Assembly (NCBI GenBank): GCA_002716585.1
Contig: PBBL01000058.1
Location: 1-64,000 of the forward strand
Direction: 5' to 3'
DNA length: 64,000 bases
Source of the DNA: Myxococcales bacterium
GTDB taxonomy: Bacteria > Myxococcota_A > Bradymonadia > Bradymonadales > GCA-2716585
Of this stretch, positions 54,424 through 64,000 are shown in pieces. Within the stretch, counting starts at the first letter, position 1; every line of letters starts with the position of its first letter. The notes under the pieces were generated by a model. It made no database searches and had not been told where the DNA came from. It saw only the letters and a list, made by a program, of their open reading frames with translations. Both the position numbers and the translations under genes were made by a program.

Positions 54424-55380
54424 TCACGTGAAGATGTCCCAGAAGGTCTTGCGCTGTTCGAGACCGTGGTGGATCAACCCCTGGAGCGCGTCGCGCACCT
54501 CGTCCACCTTCTCCGAGATGACCCGATCCTCGTCGTCGGGGTCCCCCGAGAAGGTCATGGGGTCACCGTAATAGATGCGGTAGCGCACCGGCAGCGGCAA
54601 CGCCCCCAACGGCCCCAGGAGCGGGAAGGTCGGGGTGATCGGGAAGGCGGGCGCCCCGATCAGCCGAGCGATCCTGCCGGCGTTGAAGAACGCCGGGGCC
54701 TGCTCCTCGGCGCCGATGACCGCCACCGGCACGATCGGGAGGTTGTTCTCCAACGCGAGCCGCATGAAGCCCAGGCCGAAGCGCTGAAGCTGGTAGGCCT
54801 TGTCGTAGGTCTTGTTGATCCCCCGAACCCCCTCGGGGAACACCAGGATGGTCGCTCCGCGCGAGTTGAGGAGCCGAAAGTTCTCACGCGTCCCCAGGAT
54901 CTGACCGCAGCGGGCGAAGAACCAGGAGACAAACGGCAGCGTCGGCACCCAGCGCTCGATCATACTGCGCACCATTCGGGGCGGATCGGCGTCGAGCAGG
55001 CATGAGGAGACGATCATCATCCCGTCGATCGGCACCTGCCCTGAGTGGTTGGCGATGAGCAGCACCGACCCCTCCGGCAGCTTCTCCAACCCGAAGGCCT
55101 CCACGCGGAAGTACTTCCGGTAGACCCAGGCCCCGACCGGGAGCACCCACTTGAGGAACTCCGGCTCAAACCCGAACGGATCAAAGCCGTCGATCTCCTG
55201 CACCTCCTGGAGCTGGCGGAGGCGCTCGGTCAGCTCATCGTCGAGCAGGTTCTCTTCCACAATCATCTGGCTGAACGCGCGCATCGCGGCGGTCCAGTCA
55301 GACTCCAGCTCGCCGCGGTCCCGGAGGAGCTTGTTCAGCAACGCGCGACCACGAGGCCGATCAGGGTCGTGTGTGTCCAT
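54424..55380 (-). CDS. PlsC-type acyltransferase
   Basis: A 318-residue 1-acylglycerol-3-phosphate acyltransferase-like protein. The start at 55380 has GAAGG. The acyltransferase box is LLIANHSGQVPIDGMMI: the His and Asp are separated by six residues, as in the MGAT/DGAT-like branch rather than strict HX4D. Later motifs are GATILVFPEGVRGINKTY (FPEG) and PIVPVAVIGAEE. It makes a phospholipid or storage lipid precursor. Forms an operon with the downstream epimerase. Confidence 0.88.
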   Translation of the reverse strand: MDTHDPDRPRGRALLNKLLRDRGELESDWTAAMRAFSQMIVEENLLDDELTERLRQLQEVQEIDGFDPFGFEPEFLKWVLPVGAWVYRKYFRVEAFGLEKLPEGSVLLIANHSGQVPIDGMMIVSSCLLDADPPRMVRSMIERWVPTLPFVSWFFARCGQILGTRENFRLLNSRGATILVFPEGVRGINKTYDKAYQLQRFGLGFMRLALENNLPIVPVAVIGAEEQAPAFFNAGRIARLIGAPAFPITPTFPLLGPLGALPLPVRYRIYYGDPMTFSGDPDDEDRVISEKVDEVRDALQGLIHHGLEQRKTFWDIFT

Positions 55381-55550
55381 GGAGCCTTCACCCAAAGCGT
55401 GATTCATCCTGAGCGTTTCTATCAGACACGGGCGGACCAATCCAGCGATGAACCCAGCCGATGCATGCGACGCGCTTGATTCTCTACAGGCCGACACCTA
55501 CCATGAGCGCGGCTTTGGTCTGGGTCGCCATCGACGGATACGAGGACACC

Positions 55551-57314
<1,764 letters not shown>

Positions 57315-57327
57315 CACCCACACACCC

Positions 57328-59244
57328 ATGAACATCCTCAACGCGCGTCAACTCTCCAAATCCTACGGCCCCCGTGTGCTCTTCACCGACGCCTCGCTCG
57401 TCGTCGATGACGGCGAGAAGATCGGCGTCATCGGCGTCAACGGCTCGGGCAAGAGCACCCTCTTCAAGATCCTCGCCGGAGAGGTCGAGCCCGACGATGG
57501 GGTCATCGCGGTGCGCCGCGGCGCCTCGGTCGGCTACCTCTCCCAGTCGCCGCGCTTCCCCGAAGGGGCGACCCCCCGGAGCGTCGTCGCCGGGGTCATG
57601 AAGCCCGTCAGCGACGCCATCGCGCGCTGGAACGACATCACCGGCGAGCTGGCCGACGCCCCGGTCGAGCGCCATGAGGCCCTCCTTGAGGAGCAGGCCG
57701 AGCTTCAGCGCCAGATCGAGCGCGGCGGCGGCTGGGCGTGGGAGCACCACGTCGAGAACGTGATCGAGCGCCTGGGCATCCAGGAGCAGATCGACGCCCC
57801 GGTCGAGTCCCTCTCGGGCGGGCAGCACCGACGGGTCGCGCTCGCGCGCCTGCTCCTGTCGAACCCCGACCTGATGATCCTTGATGAGCCCACCAACCAC
57901 CTCGACGCCGACACCATCGAGTGGCTGGAGGGTGAACTCAAGAGCTACCCCGGCGCCGTGCTGATGGTCACCCACGACCGCTACTTCCTCGATCACATCG
58001 TCACGCGCATCGTCGAGTTCGATCACATCACCCAGGAGCTGATCTCCCACCCCGGCAGCTACCAGGCCTACATGGACAACAAGCTGGAGCGCCTCCAGCA
58101 GCGCGCTCGCTCCGAGGAGAAGCGCACCAACCTCCTCCGAACCGAGCTGGAGTGGCTGCGGCGTGGCCCCAAGGCCCGGGGCACGAAGGCCAAGGCGCGG
58201 ATTCAGCGGGCCGAGGCGCTCAAGGAGGCGGGGCCCGCGTCCACCGAGAAGTCCATCCAGATGACCTTCAAGGCCGACCGCAAGCTCGTCGGGCGGATCC
58301 TGGAGGTGGAGGGGGTGGCCAAGGCCTACGACGACAAGCGCCTGTTTGAGGAGGTCGGGTTCATCATGCAGCGCGGCGACCGGGTGGGCCTCGTCGGCCC
58401 CAACGGCAGCGGCAAGTCCACGCTGATCCGCCTCTTGATGGAGCAGGAGGAGCCCGACGCGGGCACGATCACCTGGGGCAAGAACACGCGGCCTGGCCTC
58501 CTCGACCAGTACCGCAGCGGCCTCGACCCCGAGCACACTGTCCTTGAGGCCATCAGCCCCCACAGCGACATGCTCCAGATCGGCGACCGCCAGGTCCACA
58601 AGCGCACCTACCTGCGTGAGTTCCTCTTTGAGGGCGGCGAGGTGATGAAGAAGGTCGAGTCGCTGTCGGGTGGGGAGCGGTGCCGCCTGCTGCTCGCCCG
58701 GATGATCCTGGAGGGATCCAACTTCCTCATCCTCGACGAGCCCACCAACGACCTGGACATCAGCTCCTTGCAGACCCTGGAGCAGGCGCTGCTCGACTTC
58801 AAGGGGTGCGTCCTGCTCGTCACCCACGACCGCTACTTCCTCAACAAGGTCTGCACCTCCATACTCGCCATCGAGGAAGGCGAGATCACCCTCTACGAGG
58901 GCGATTACGACTTCTACCGCAAGCGCCGCGACGAGCGTGAGCGCCAGGCCCGCGAGCTGGAGTTGGAGGAGAAGCGCCGCGAGCAGGAGCGCGTCCGCAC
59001 CGAAGCGCGCGCCGAGGCGCCCAGGAAGCTCTCGTGGAAGGAGAAGCAGGAGCTGGAGTCGATCGAGGAGGTGATCCTGGAGACCGAGGAGCGCCGCGAC
59101 GCGGTGGAGGGCCAGCTCGCCGACCCGGCGCTCTACCGCGACCACCCGGAGCGGGTCGCCCCCCTGACCAGCGAGCTGGCCGACCTCAACACCCAGGTCG
59201 AGGGGCTGTACGCGCGCTGGGAGGAGCTGGAGGCCCGCGCCTGA
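57328..59244 (+). CDS. uup: ABC-F family ATPase (Uup-like)
   Basis: A 638-residue tandem ABC ATPase without membrane domain. Both halves are complete: Walker A GVNGSGKST and GPNGSGKST, signatures LSGGQHRRVALA and LSGGERCRLLLA, Walker B LMILDEPTNHLD and FLILDEPTNDLD, and H-loops THDRYFLDH and THDRYFLNK. The P-site tRNA-interaction linker between them is present. The C-terminal coiled coil (about residue 530 on) is typical of Uup, which acts on the ribosome or on DNA branch intermediates. It starts 14 bases after the Gly-rich lipoprotein gene, perhaps fortuitously. Confidence 0.9.
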   Translation: MNILNARQLSKSYGPRVLFTDASLVVDDGEKIGVIGVNGSGKSTLFKILAGEVEPDDGVIAVRRGASVGYLSQSPRFPEGATPRSVVAGVMKPVSDAIARWNDITGELADAPVERHEALLEEQAELQRQIERGGGWAWEHHVENVIERLGIQEQIDAPVESLSGGQHRRVALARLLLSNPDLMILDEPTNHLDADTIEWLEGELKSYPGAVLMVTHDRYFLDHIVTRIVEFDHITQELISHPGSYQAYMDNKLERLQQRARSEEKRTNLLRTELEWLRRGPKARGTKAKARIQRAEALKEAGPASTEKSIQMTFKADRKLVGRILEVEGVAKAYDDKRLFEEVGFIMQRGDRVGLVGPNGSGKSTLIRLLMEQEEPDAGTITWGKNTRPGLLDQYRSGLDPEHTVLEAISPHSDMLQIGDRQVHKRTYLREFLFEGGEVMKKVESLSGGERCRLLLARMILEGSNFLILDEPTNDLDISSLQTLEQALLDFKGCVLLVTHDRYFLNKVCTSILAIEEGEITLYEGDYDFYRKRRDERERQARELELEEKRREQERVRTEARAEAPRKLSWKEKQELESIEEVILETEERRDAVEGQLADPALYRDHPERVAPLTSELADLNTQVEGLYARWEELEARA

Positions 59245-59247
59245 GCC

Positions 59248-60078
59248 TCACCCGGGGCGCTGGAGCGCGAACAGCGCCACCGCCCCAGCCGTCGCCACGT
59301 TCAGGCTGTCGATCCCGGACGCCATCGGGATCACGCGGCGCGCGTCCGCCCCGGCGATCGTCTCGGGGCGCAGCCCCGGCCCCTCAGAGCCGAGCCAGAG
59401 GGCGACCCGCTCGGCGGGTCGCGCCCTCGCCGCAAGAGGCGCCGCGCCCTCCGTCAGCGCCAGCGCGATGGAGAAGAACCCGTGCCGCTTGAGCGCCTCC
59501 AGGAGCGCCTGAGACGGCTCCCGACCAAACGGCACCGCCGCCGCGCATCCCGCCGAGACGCGCATCGCGCGTCGATAGAGCGGATCGCAGCAGGTCGCGT
59601 CCAGCAACACCGCCTGCACCCCGAACGCCGCGGCGTTGCGAAAGCAGGCGCCCACGTTGTCCGTGTTGGTGAGCCCCTCCAGGACGAGCACCGTCGCGGG
59701 GCCTGGCGAGAGCGCGCTGAGGATCATGTCGGCGCCGGGCTCCTCCGGGCGCTCGCCGATCGCCAGGAGCCCCCGGTGTATCGGGAAGCCGACCACCTCC
59801 ACCATGTGCTCGTGAGGCAGCGTGTAGATCGGGACGGACCTGGGGATCTCGTCGAGCAGCGACGTCAGCCCGTCGAGCTTGCGACGCGACACGAGGACCG
59901 AGCGCAGCGGGTAGCGACCTCGGCGCAGGACCGTTTGCAGGACGACGCGCCCTTCGATGACGAAGGCGCGCTCCCGGCCCGCGAGGTCCTTGTCGCGGAC
60001 CTCGCGGTAGGGGTCGAGGCGAGGGTCGAGGATGTCGTCGAGGGGAACGAGGGGCACGGCGCGATCAGACGGGCTCAA
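59248..60078 (-). CDS. SpoU/TrmH-family RNA 2'-O-methyltransferase
   Basis: A 276-residue SPOUT methyltransferase. An N-terminal RNA-binding domain (RERAFVIEGRVVLQTVLRRG) is followed by the knotted domain: VLEGLTNTDNVGACFRNAAAFGVQAVLLD (motif 1), LWLGSEGPGL (motif 2) and IPMASGIDSLNVATAGAVALF (motif 3). All three are canonical. The start is a TTG at 60078 overlapping the serS stop, or a GTG at 60057. The coupling suggests joint expression with serS. Target RNA cannot be told. Confidence 0.9.
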   Translation of the reverse strand: MSPSDRAVPLVPLDDILDPRLDPYREVRDKDLAGRERAFVIEGRVVLQTVLRRGRYPLRSVLVSRRKLDGLTSLLDEIPRSVPIYTLPHEHMVEVVGFPIHRGLLAIGERPEEPGADMILSALSPGPATVLVLEGLTNTDNVGACFRNAAAFGVQAVLLDATCCDPLYRRAMRVSAGCAAAVPFGREPSQALLEALKRHGFFSIALALTEGAAPLAARARPAERVALWLGSEGPGLRPETIAGADARRVIPMASGIDSLNVATAGAVALFALQRPG

Positions 60079-61339
60079 GCAGGGTCAGGCCGTACATGTA
60101 CTTCTGGAGGACCTCCGGCACGGTCACCGAGCCGTCTTCGTTCTGGTAGTGCTCCAGGATCGGGATGAGGATCCGGGGCGACGCCACGGCCGTGTTGTTG
60201 AGCGTGTGGCAGAACTTCGTCGAGCCGTCCTCATCCCGGTAGCGGAGCTTGAGGCGCCGCGCCTGGAAGTCGTGGAGGGTCGAGCAGGAGTGCGTCTCGC
60301 TGTAGGCGTTGCGCGACGGCATCCAGGTCTCCACCTCGTGCATGCGGACCTTGCCGAGGCCGATCTCGGCGGTGCAGCCCAGCATGACCCGGTAGGGCAG
60401 CTCCAGCGCCTGAAGCAGCCGCTCGGAGTTGGCGAGCAGGCGGTGGTGCATCTTCAGGCTGACCTCGGGATCCGCCTCGCAGATGACCACCTGCTCCACC
60501 TTCGAGAACTGGTGCACCCGGAAGATCCCCCGGGTGTCGCGCCCGTAGGAGCCCGCCTCGCGGCGGAAGCAGGGCGAGTGACCGGCGTAGGTGATCGGCA
60601 GCTGCTCCTTGTCGAGGATCTCATCGGCGTGGATCGAGACGAGGTGCACCTCGCTGGTGCCGATGAGCCACTTGTCGTCCTTCTCCAGGTGGTAGGTGTC
60701 CTCGCGGCCCAGCGGGAAGAACCCGGTGCCCTCCATGGCCATCTCGTTGACCATGAGCGGTCCGAGCACGGGGGTGAAGCCGTCGGCCACGACGATGTCC
60801 ATCGCCAGACGCATCACCGCCAGCTCCAGCATCGCCCCGGCGCCCTTGAGCAGGTAGGAGCGCCCCCCGGCGAACTTGACCGCGCGCGCCTTGTCGAGGA
60901 TCCCCAGCAGCTCGCCCAGCTCCTCGTGATCGCGCGGCTCGAAGTCGAACTCCCGCGGCGTCCCCCAGGTGCGCACGAGGACGTTGTCCTCCTCACCCTT
61001 GCCCACCGGCACGTCCGGCCCGGGGATCATCGGGACCAGGATCATGAGCGTGTCCAGCTCGCTTTGGATGGCGGCGAGCACCTCCTCGGTCTCCTTGAGC
61101 GAGGACTTGATGCCGCGCACCTCCTCGATCGCCGCCTGCCGGTCCTCCTTGGAGAGCTTCGGGATACTGGACGACAGCTCATTCCGGCGGGCGCGCATCT
61201 GCTCCGACGCGTAGAGCAGCTCGCGGCGACGTTCGTCGAGCGCGATGATGTGGTCGATGTCCACATCGGCGAGTGCTTTGTCGACGACGGCCTTCTTAAC
61301 CTCGTCGACGTGCTCCTGGATGAACTTGATGTCCAGCAT
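60065..61339 (-). CDS. serS: Seryl-tRNA synthetase
   Basis: A 424-residue class II synthetase, the normal length. The start at 61339 (MLDIKFIQEH) has GGCAGGAC. The N-terminal tRNA-binding coiled coil (about 28-110) is present. Motif 2 is CFRREAGSYGRDTRGIFRVHQFSKVE and motif 3 TLNNTAVASPRILIPILEHYQ. The TSEVHL phrase binds serine. A good promoter lies at 61462-61490. Overlaps the methyltransferase start by 14 bases. Confidence 0.98.
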   Translation of the reverse strand: MLDIKFIQEHVDEVKKAVVDKALADVDIDHIIALDERRRELLYASEQMRARRNELSSSIPKLSKEDRQAAIEEVRGIKSSLKETEEVLAAIQSELDTLMILVPMIPGPDVPVGKGEEDNVLVRTWGTPREFDFEPRDHEELGELLGILDKARAVKFAGGRSYLLKGAGAMLELAVMRLAMDIVVADGFTPVLGPLMVNEMAMEGTGFFPLGREDTYHLEKDDKWLIGTSEVHLVSIHADEILDKEQLPITYAGHSPCFRREAGSYGRDTRGIFRVHQFSKVEQVVICEADPEVSLKMHHRLLANSERLLQALELPYRVMLGCTAEIGLGKVRMHEVETWMPSRNAYSETHSCSTLHDFQARRLKLRYRDEDGSTKFCHTLNNTAVASPRILIPILEHYQNEDGSVTVPEVLQKYMYGLTLLEPV

Positions 61340-61461
61340 GTCCTGCCTCTCAGGCGACCCCACCTCAAGCGCAGGCTGAGGCGATCAGCCCCGACCCGGG
61401 TGGGTTGAATTCAAGCGGTCCCGACGAACGCTGGCGCTCGCCGGTCGCGGTACAGGCGCTG

Positions 61462-61490
61462 GGTGTAGCACCGACATAAAAGGGGGTCAA
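61462..61490 (-). promoter_or_regulatory. Sigma-70-like promoter for serS
   Basis: On the minus strand TTGACC is followed after 17 bases by TACACC. It would give a leader of about 115 bases before the serS ATG. The minus-10 match is only moderate. Confidence 0.4.
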
Positions 61491-61541
61491 GCTACGCAAC
61501 AATCACCCCATTTGGGCGAAGACCCCATCAGGAGCCTCTCC

Positions 61542-61601
61542 CCCGCGTCGGCCCATCGAGTGGCTGTCCCGATGGCCCTCCAACGCCCGGGCCGACGCGG
61601 G
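61542..61601. other. Nested inverted repeat, structured leader candidate
   Basis: Outer arms CCCGCGTCGGCCC (61542-61554) and GGGCCGACGCGGG (61589-61601) are perfect 13-mers. An inner pair, CCATCG (61553-61558) and CGATGG (61570-61575), lies inside. It is in the 412-base gap between serS and the zinc-finger gene, 150 bases before the latter. It could be a structured RNA leader, a terminator or an operator. I see no gene here. Confidence 0.5.
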
Positions 61602-61751
61602 AGGGGCCCATCCTCCGCGCTCGACCTTGACGCGCGGGTGGTGGCTGGGGCTACTGTGGCCGCACGGCGGCGCCCTGTGTGGATCAGGCGTCAACCCGGG
61701 CGCGCTGCGACGTCTATCAGGATCGACCCCAGCTGCCCTGGAGGAGGGCTC

Positions 61752-62141
61752 ATGGCCACGAGGCAATGCTACCAACACGACGATCGCGCCATGATGGCCT
61801 ACTGCGCGGGCTGCGCGCGACCGTGTTGCCCCAACTGCGTCCTGGAGATCCGCGGCGACTACTACTGTGAGCGGTGCCGCGATCAGCTGGCCGCGGACGT
61901 TCACCAGAGCCGCGTGCTGCCCGAGGCGACGCGCGCGGTCATCATGGCGGCGATCGCGGTGCTGTTTGGCTTGAAGTGGATCGGGCTGCTGCTCGGCCCC
62001 TACGCGATCAGCCGCGCCTGGAAGGCCCAGCAGATCCTCACCGACGCCCACTGGCTGCGCGGCCGGTGGCACGTGCGCGCCGCCTACGTCCTCGGCGGCT
62101 TCGCGACCGCCATCGGCGCCGTCACCCTGATGCAGTCGTAG
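61752..62141 (+). CDS. Small zinc-finger membrane protein
   Basis: A 129-residue protein. The N-terminal part is a B-box-like zinc finger: CYQHDDRAMMAYCAGCARPCCPNCVLEIRGDYYCERC. The rest holds two hydrophobic segments (IIMAAIAVLFGLKWIGLLLGPYAI and AYVLGGFATAIGAVTLM). GGAGGAGGG precedes the ATG. A paralog lies right downstream; the pair probably forms one unit. Confidence 0.8.
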   Translation: MATRQCYQHDDRAMMAYCAGCARPCCPNCVLEIRGDYYCERCRDQLAADVHQSRVLPEATRAVIMAAIAVLFGLKWIGLLLGPYAISRAWKAQQILTDAHWLRGRWHVRAAYVLGGFATAIGAVTLMQS

Positions 62142-62156
62142 CCCAAGGAGCCGCGC

Positions 62157-62858
62157 ATGGCCCGCAAACGCAAGAAGCGCTCACCCCGCTCGCCGGACGC
62201 CGAACCCGCCCAAGCCGCCCCCGCGGCGGACACCGCCGAGGAGGCCCCTGCGGCGGAGCCGGAAGGCCCTGCTCCCGACCAGGCAGGTGTCGAGACCGAC
62301 CCGCAAGACGACACCGCGCCTGAAGACGACACCGCGCCTGAAGACGACACCGCGCCCGAAGACAACACAACCCCGGAAGACGACGCCCCACCGGCGTTTG
62401 ACCCTGCGCAGGACCGCTCCTGCCTGCTGCACCCGGGGCGGGAGCTGACGACCACCTGCGACCGCTGCGCCGAGGAGCTGTGCCCCATGTGCGCGGTCCC
62501 TGTCGGCGTCGAGGCGCTCTGCTCGGAGTGCTTCGCCGCCACGATGAGCCCGGAGCGCCGTCCGGGCGGCGCCTGGCAGGGCTGGGTCGCCATGGGGCTG
62601 GGGCTGATCGCCGTCGCCGCCGTCTCCTTCCTCATGAGCGGCAGCCTCGCCGCCCAGCTCATCACCGCGCTCCCGGGCGGCTCCACGGCGCTCGCCTACA
62701 CCGCGCTGCTGTCGAGCGCCGTCGCGGTCTGGCTCGGGTTCGCGGCCCAGGACTTCCCGAACCTCGCGCGGCGCGCGGGCGTGATCGGCTCCGGGGCGGG
62801 CGTCCTGACGCTGCTCATCCTCGTCGGGCTTCGGATCCGTATGGTCCTCGGTGGGTGA
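62157..62858 (+). CDS. Zinc-finger membrane protein, paralog
   Basis: A 233-residue protein. An Ala/Pro/Glu/Asp-rich N-terminus with tandem DDTAPE repeats precedes a B-box-like finger (CLLHPGRELTTTCDRCAEELCPMCAVPVGVEALCSECF). Three hydrophobic segments follow: GWVAMGLGLIAVAAVSFLMSG, ALAYTALLSSAVAVWLGFA and GVIGSGAGVLTLLILVGLRI. AAGGAG precedes the ATG, 15 bases after the previous stop. Function unknown. Confidence 0.8.
   Translation: MARKRKKRSPRSPDAEPAQAAPAADTAEEAPAAEPEGPAPDQAGVETDPQDDTAPEDDTAPEDDTAPEDNTTPEDDAPPAFDPAQDRSCLLHPGRELTTTCDRCAEELCPMCAVPVGVEALCSECFAATMSPERRPGGAWQGWVAMGLGLIAVAAVSFLMSGSLAAQLITALPGGSTALAYTALLSSAVAVWLGFAAQDFPNLARRAGVIGSGAGVLTLLILVGLRIRMVLGG
62308..62379 (+). repeat. 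Tandem 18-bp coding repeat, four units
   Basis: Four units encoding DDTAPE (the last is DNTTPE) lie in tandem within the acidic N-terminus of the zinc-finger paralog. The first three are nearly identical in DNA, so the expansion is recent. Confidence 0.85.
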
Positions 62859-62870
62859 GCCCGCCGGGGC

Positions 62871-63755
62871 TCACCGCCCCTCCACCCGCAGCGGCAGGCG
62901 CGCCACACCCACCCCGGGCAGCGGGTAGGTGTCGTTCTGCGCCAACAGCACCTCCTCAACCTGATCCGCCGAGAGCGGGCGCCGCGAGAACACACCGAAG
63001 ATCGTCAGCTCGCCCGGCGGGGCGTCCACCGCGATGTCCTCCGCCCCCAACACGCGCGGGTTGCGGTGCGTCACCTCGATCGGCTCCGACTGCGCGATCC
63101 AGCGCAGGTCCTCGCGGCCTGGCTCCATCGCCCTGTGCTGCGCCTCCCGGGAGCGCACCAGCGCCACCACGGTCAGGTAACGCATCTCGTCCCCGACGCC
63201 CCCCGGCACGTTCAGGTAGTCGAACGACAACCGATCGCCCGGCGCAATCCGTGACCCTGGCGCGAGGGTCTCAACCTTGTCCTCTTTGAGGCTGTAGGCG
63301 CGCAGCGCGACGTGCGTCGACTTCGGCTGCTCGTTGAGCGCGACCTCCTGTGAGCGACGCGGCGTCTTCACCGGAGCGGGCTCCTGCCAGGCGCTCCAGA
63401 TCGCCACCGCCGCCAGGACCGCGACCAGGACCGCCGCCATCGCCCCAACCCACGCCCAGGGCGACGACCGCCTGGGGAGCGATGTCGGCGCCTCGATGGC
63501 GGGCGGCGGCGCGGTGGCCTCCTCCTCCTCGGCGAGCTGGAGCCACACCTTGACCTGCCAATCCGCCGACAGCGGCGCCTCGGTCGCCTCCTCCCTCCAG
63601 CGCAGCACCTCGCTCGTCTCCACAAAGAGCGCGTGGGTCCGCGCGCAGAAGGGACACTCGGGCGGCGGCGCCGGGAGGCTCCGCTGCTCCCCGTCGGCCT
63701 CGGTGAGGGCGTTCAGGTAGTCCGGGTGCTTGTCGCAGTCGGTGGCGTAGCGCAT
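62871..63755 (-). CDS. Anti-sigma factor-like membrane protein
   Basis: A 294-residue protein. The cytoplasmic N-terminus has a Cys/His zinc site (CDKHPDYL ... CPFCARTHALF), as in zinc-type anti-sigma domains. One membrane segment follows (WVGAMAAVLVAVLAAVAIWSAW). The outer part is a beta-rich domain of the DUF4384 type (STHVALRAYSLKEDKVETLAPGSRIAPGDRLSFDY). AGGAGG precedes the ATG. It lies 10 bases after the sigma factor gene. Confidence 0.85.
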   Translation of the reverse strand: MRYATDCDKHPDYLNALTEADGEQRSLPAPPPECPFCARTHALFVETSEVLRWREEATEAPLSADWQVKVWLQLAEEEEATAPPPAIEAPTSLPRRSSPWAWVGAMAAVLVAVLAAVAIWSAWQEPAPVKTPRRSQEVALNEQPKSTHVALRAYSLKEDKVETLAPGSRIAPGDRLSFDYLNVPGGVGDEMRYLTVVALVRSREAQHRAMEPGREDLRWIAQSEPIEVTHRNPRVLGAEDIAVDAPPGELTIFGVFSRRPLSADQVEEVLLAQNDTYPLPGVGVARLPLRVEGR

Positions 63756-63765
63756 CGTGACCTCC

Positions 63766-64000
63766 TCAGCGCCCGCCCACCACGCCTCGCTGCGTCAGAC
63801 AACGCTGAAGCAACGGGCGGGCGCGGCAAAGGCGCTTGCGTACGGCGTCCTCGGACATCCCGGTGATCTCAGCCGCCTCCGTGAAGGTGTGGCCCTCGAC
63901 CCAGACCAACAACGCCAGCTCGCGCACGATCGCGTTGGTCCGCTCCAAACAGGCGTCGATCGCCTGCGCCACCTCCTGGCGGCTCAGGTGGCGATCCGGC
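63766..64000 (-). CDS. ECF sigma factor, C-terminal part (cut by window end)
   Basis: The frame is open to the window edge, so the start lies beyond 64000. The visible 77 residues are region 4: HLSRQEVAQAIDACLERTNA, then LLVWVEGHTFTEAAEITGMSEDAVRKRLCRARPLLQRCL, a clear helix-turn-helix for minus-35 recognition. A GTG at 63972 inside the frame is not the start. The anti-sigma gene follows 10 bases downstream. Confidence 0.85.
   Translation of the reverse strand, partial: PDRHLSRQEVAQAIDACLERTNAIVRELALLVWVEGHTFTEAAEITGMSEDAVRKRLCRARPLLQRCLTQRGVVGGR

Overview
The window is compact, very GC-rich bacterial chromosome with almost no spacer DNA. It carries many lipoproteins with Cys-rich repeats and Thr/Gly/Asn linkers, a Hanks-type kinase fused to WD40 repeats, a FrzS/AglZ-like pseudo-receiver coiled-coil protein, a roadblock-domain protein, an FGE-fold lipoprotein and TPR proteins. 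This style fits the Myxococcota (old Deltaproteobacteria), perhaps a Bradymonadia-like lineage. That placement rests on protein style only. No rRNA, tRNA, CRISPR array or transposase gene was seen.

Layout. 1-5.2 kb: a dispersed palindromic element, the FrzS-like gene, an acidic membrane-anchored protein, two small heat shock proteins and rpmE. 5.4-14.5 kb: a giant surface lipoprotein with PPC-type domains, a ValRS-derived protein without a catalytic core, a response regulator and a 1022-residue Cys-rich lipoprotein. 14.7-20.6 kb: a MazG-LOG fusion, a quinone oxidoreductase, smpB, a prolyl oligopeptidase and another Cys-rich lipoprotein, followed by a second copy of the palindromic element. 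20.8-25.9 kb: a minus-strand run of roadblock, aroQ, efp, TPR protein and FGE-like lipoprotein. 26.1-30.4 kb: uvrB, then a two-gene set of a cytochrome-type lipoprotein and a diheme beta-barrel protein. 31-38.3 kb: a beta-lactamase-fold pseudoenzyme, a lipoprotein, a FadL-like outer-membrane protein and a split ABCG-type transporter. 38.3-45.2 kb: a zinc-finger/TlpA-type thioredoxin fusion, an OmpA-domain protein, the kinase-WD40 protein and a lipoprotein. 45.3-49 kb: an SF2 helicase and a membrane-anchored GrpE divergent from a KAP P-loop NTPase across a palindromic operator-like site. 49-57.3 kb: a beta-propeller lipoprotein, a membrane phosphodiesterase, an FAD oxidoreductase, an epimerase, an acyltransferase and a Gly-rich lipoprotein. 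57.3-64 kb: an ABC-F protein, an RNA methyltransferase, serS, two zinc-finger membrane proteins, and an anti-sigma/ECF-sigma pair cut by the window end.

Themes. Housekeeping translation genes (rpmE, smpB, efp, serS, ABC-F, SpoU methyltransferase) sit among envelope and signalling genes of little-known function. Several proteins look like pseudoenzymes that keep a fold but lack catalytic residues: the pseudo-receiver, the ValRS remnant, the FGE-like lipoprotein and the beta-lactamase fold. The most promising candidates for undescribed biology are the core-less ValRS protein, the membrane-GrpE/KAP NTPase divergon with its operator, the MazG-LOG fusion, the diheme-barrel pair, and the palindromic element with a fixed-length but variable centre.
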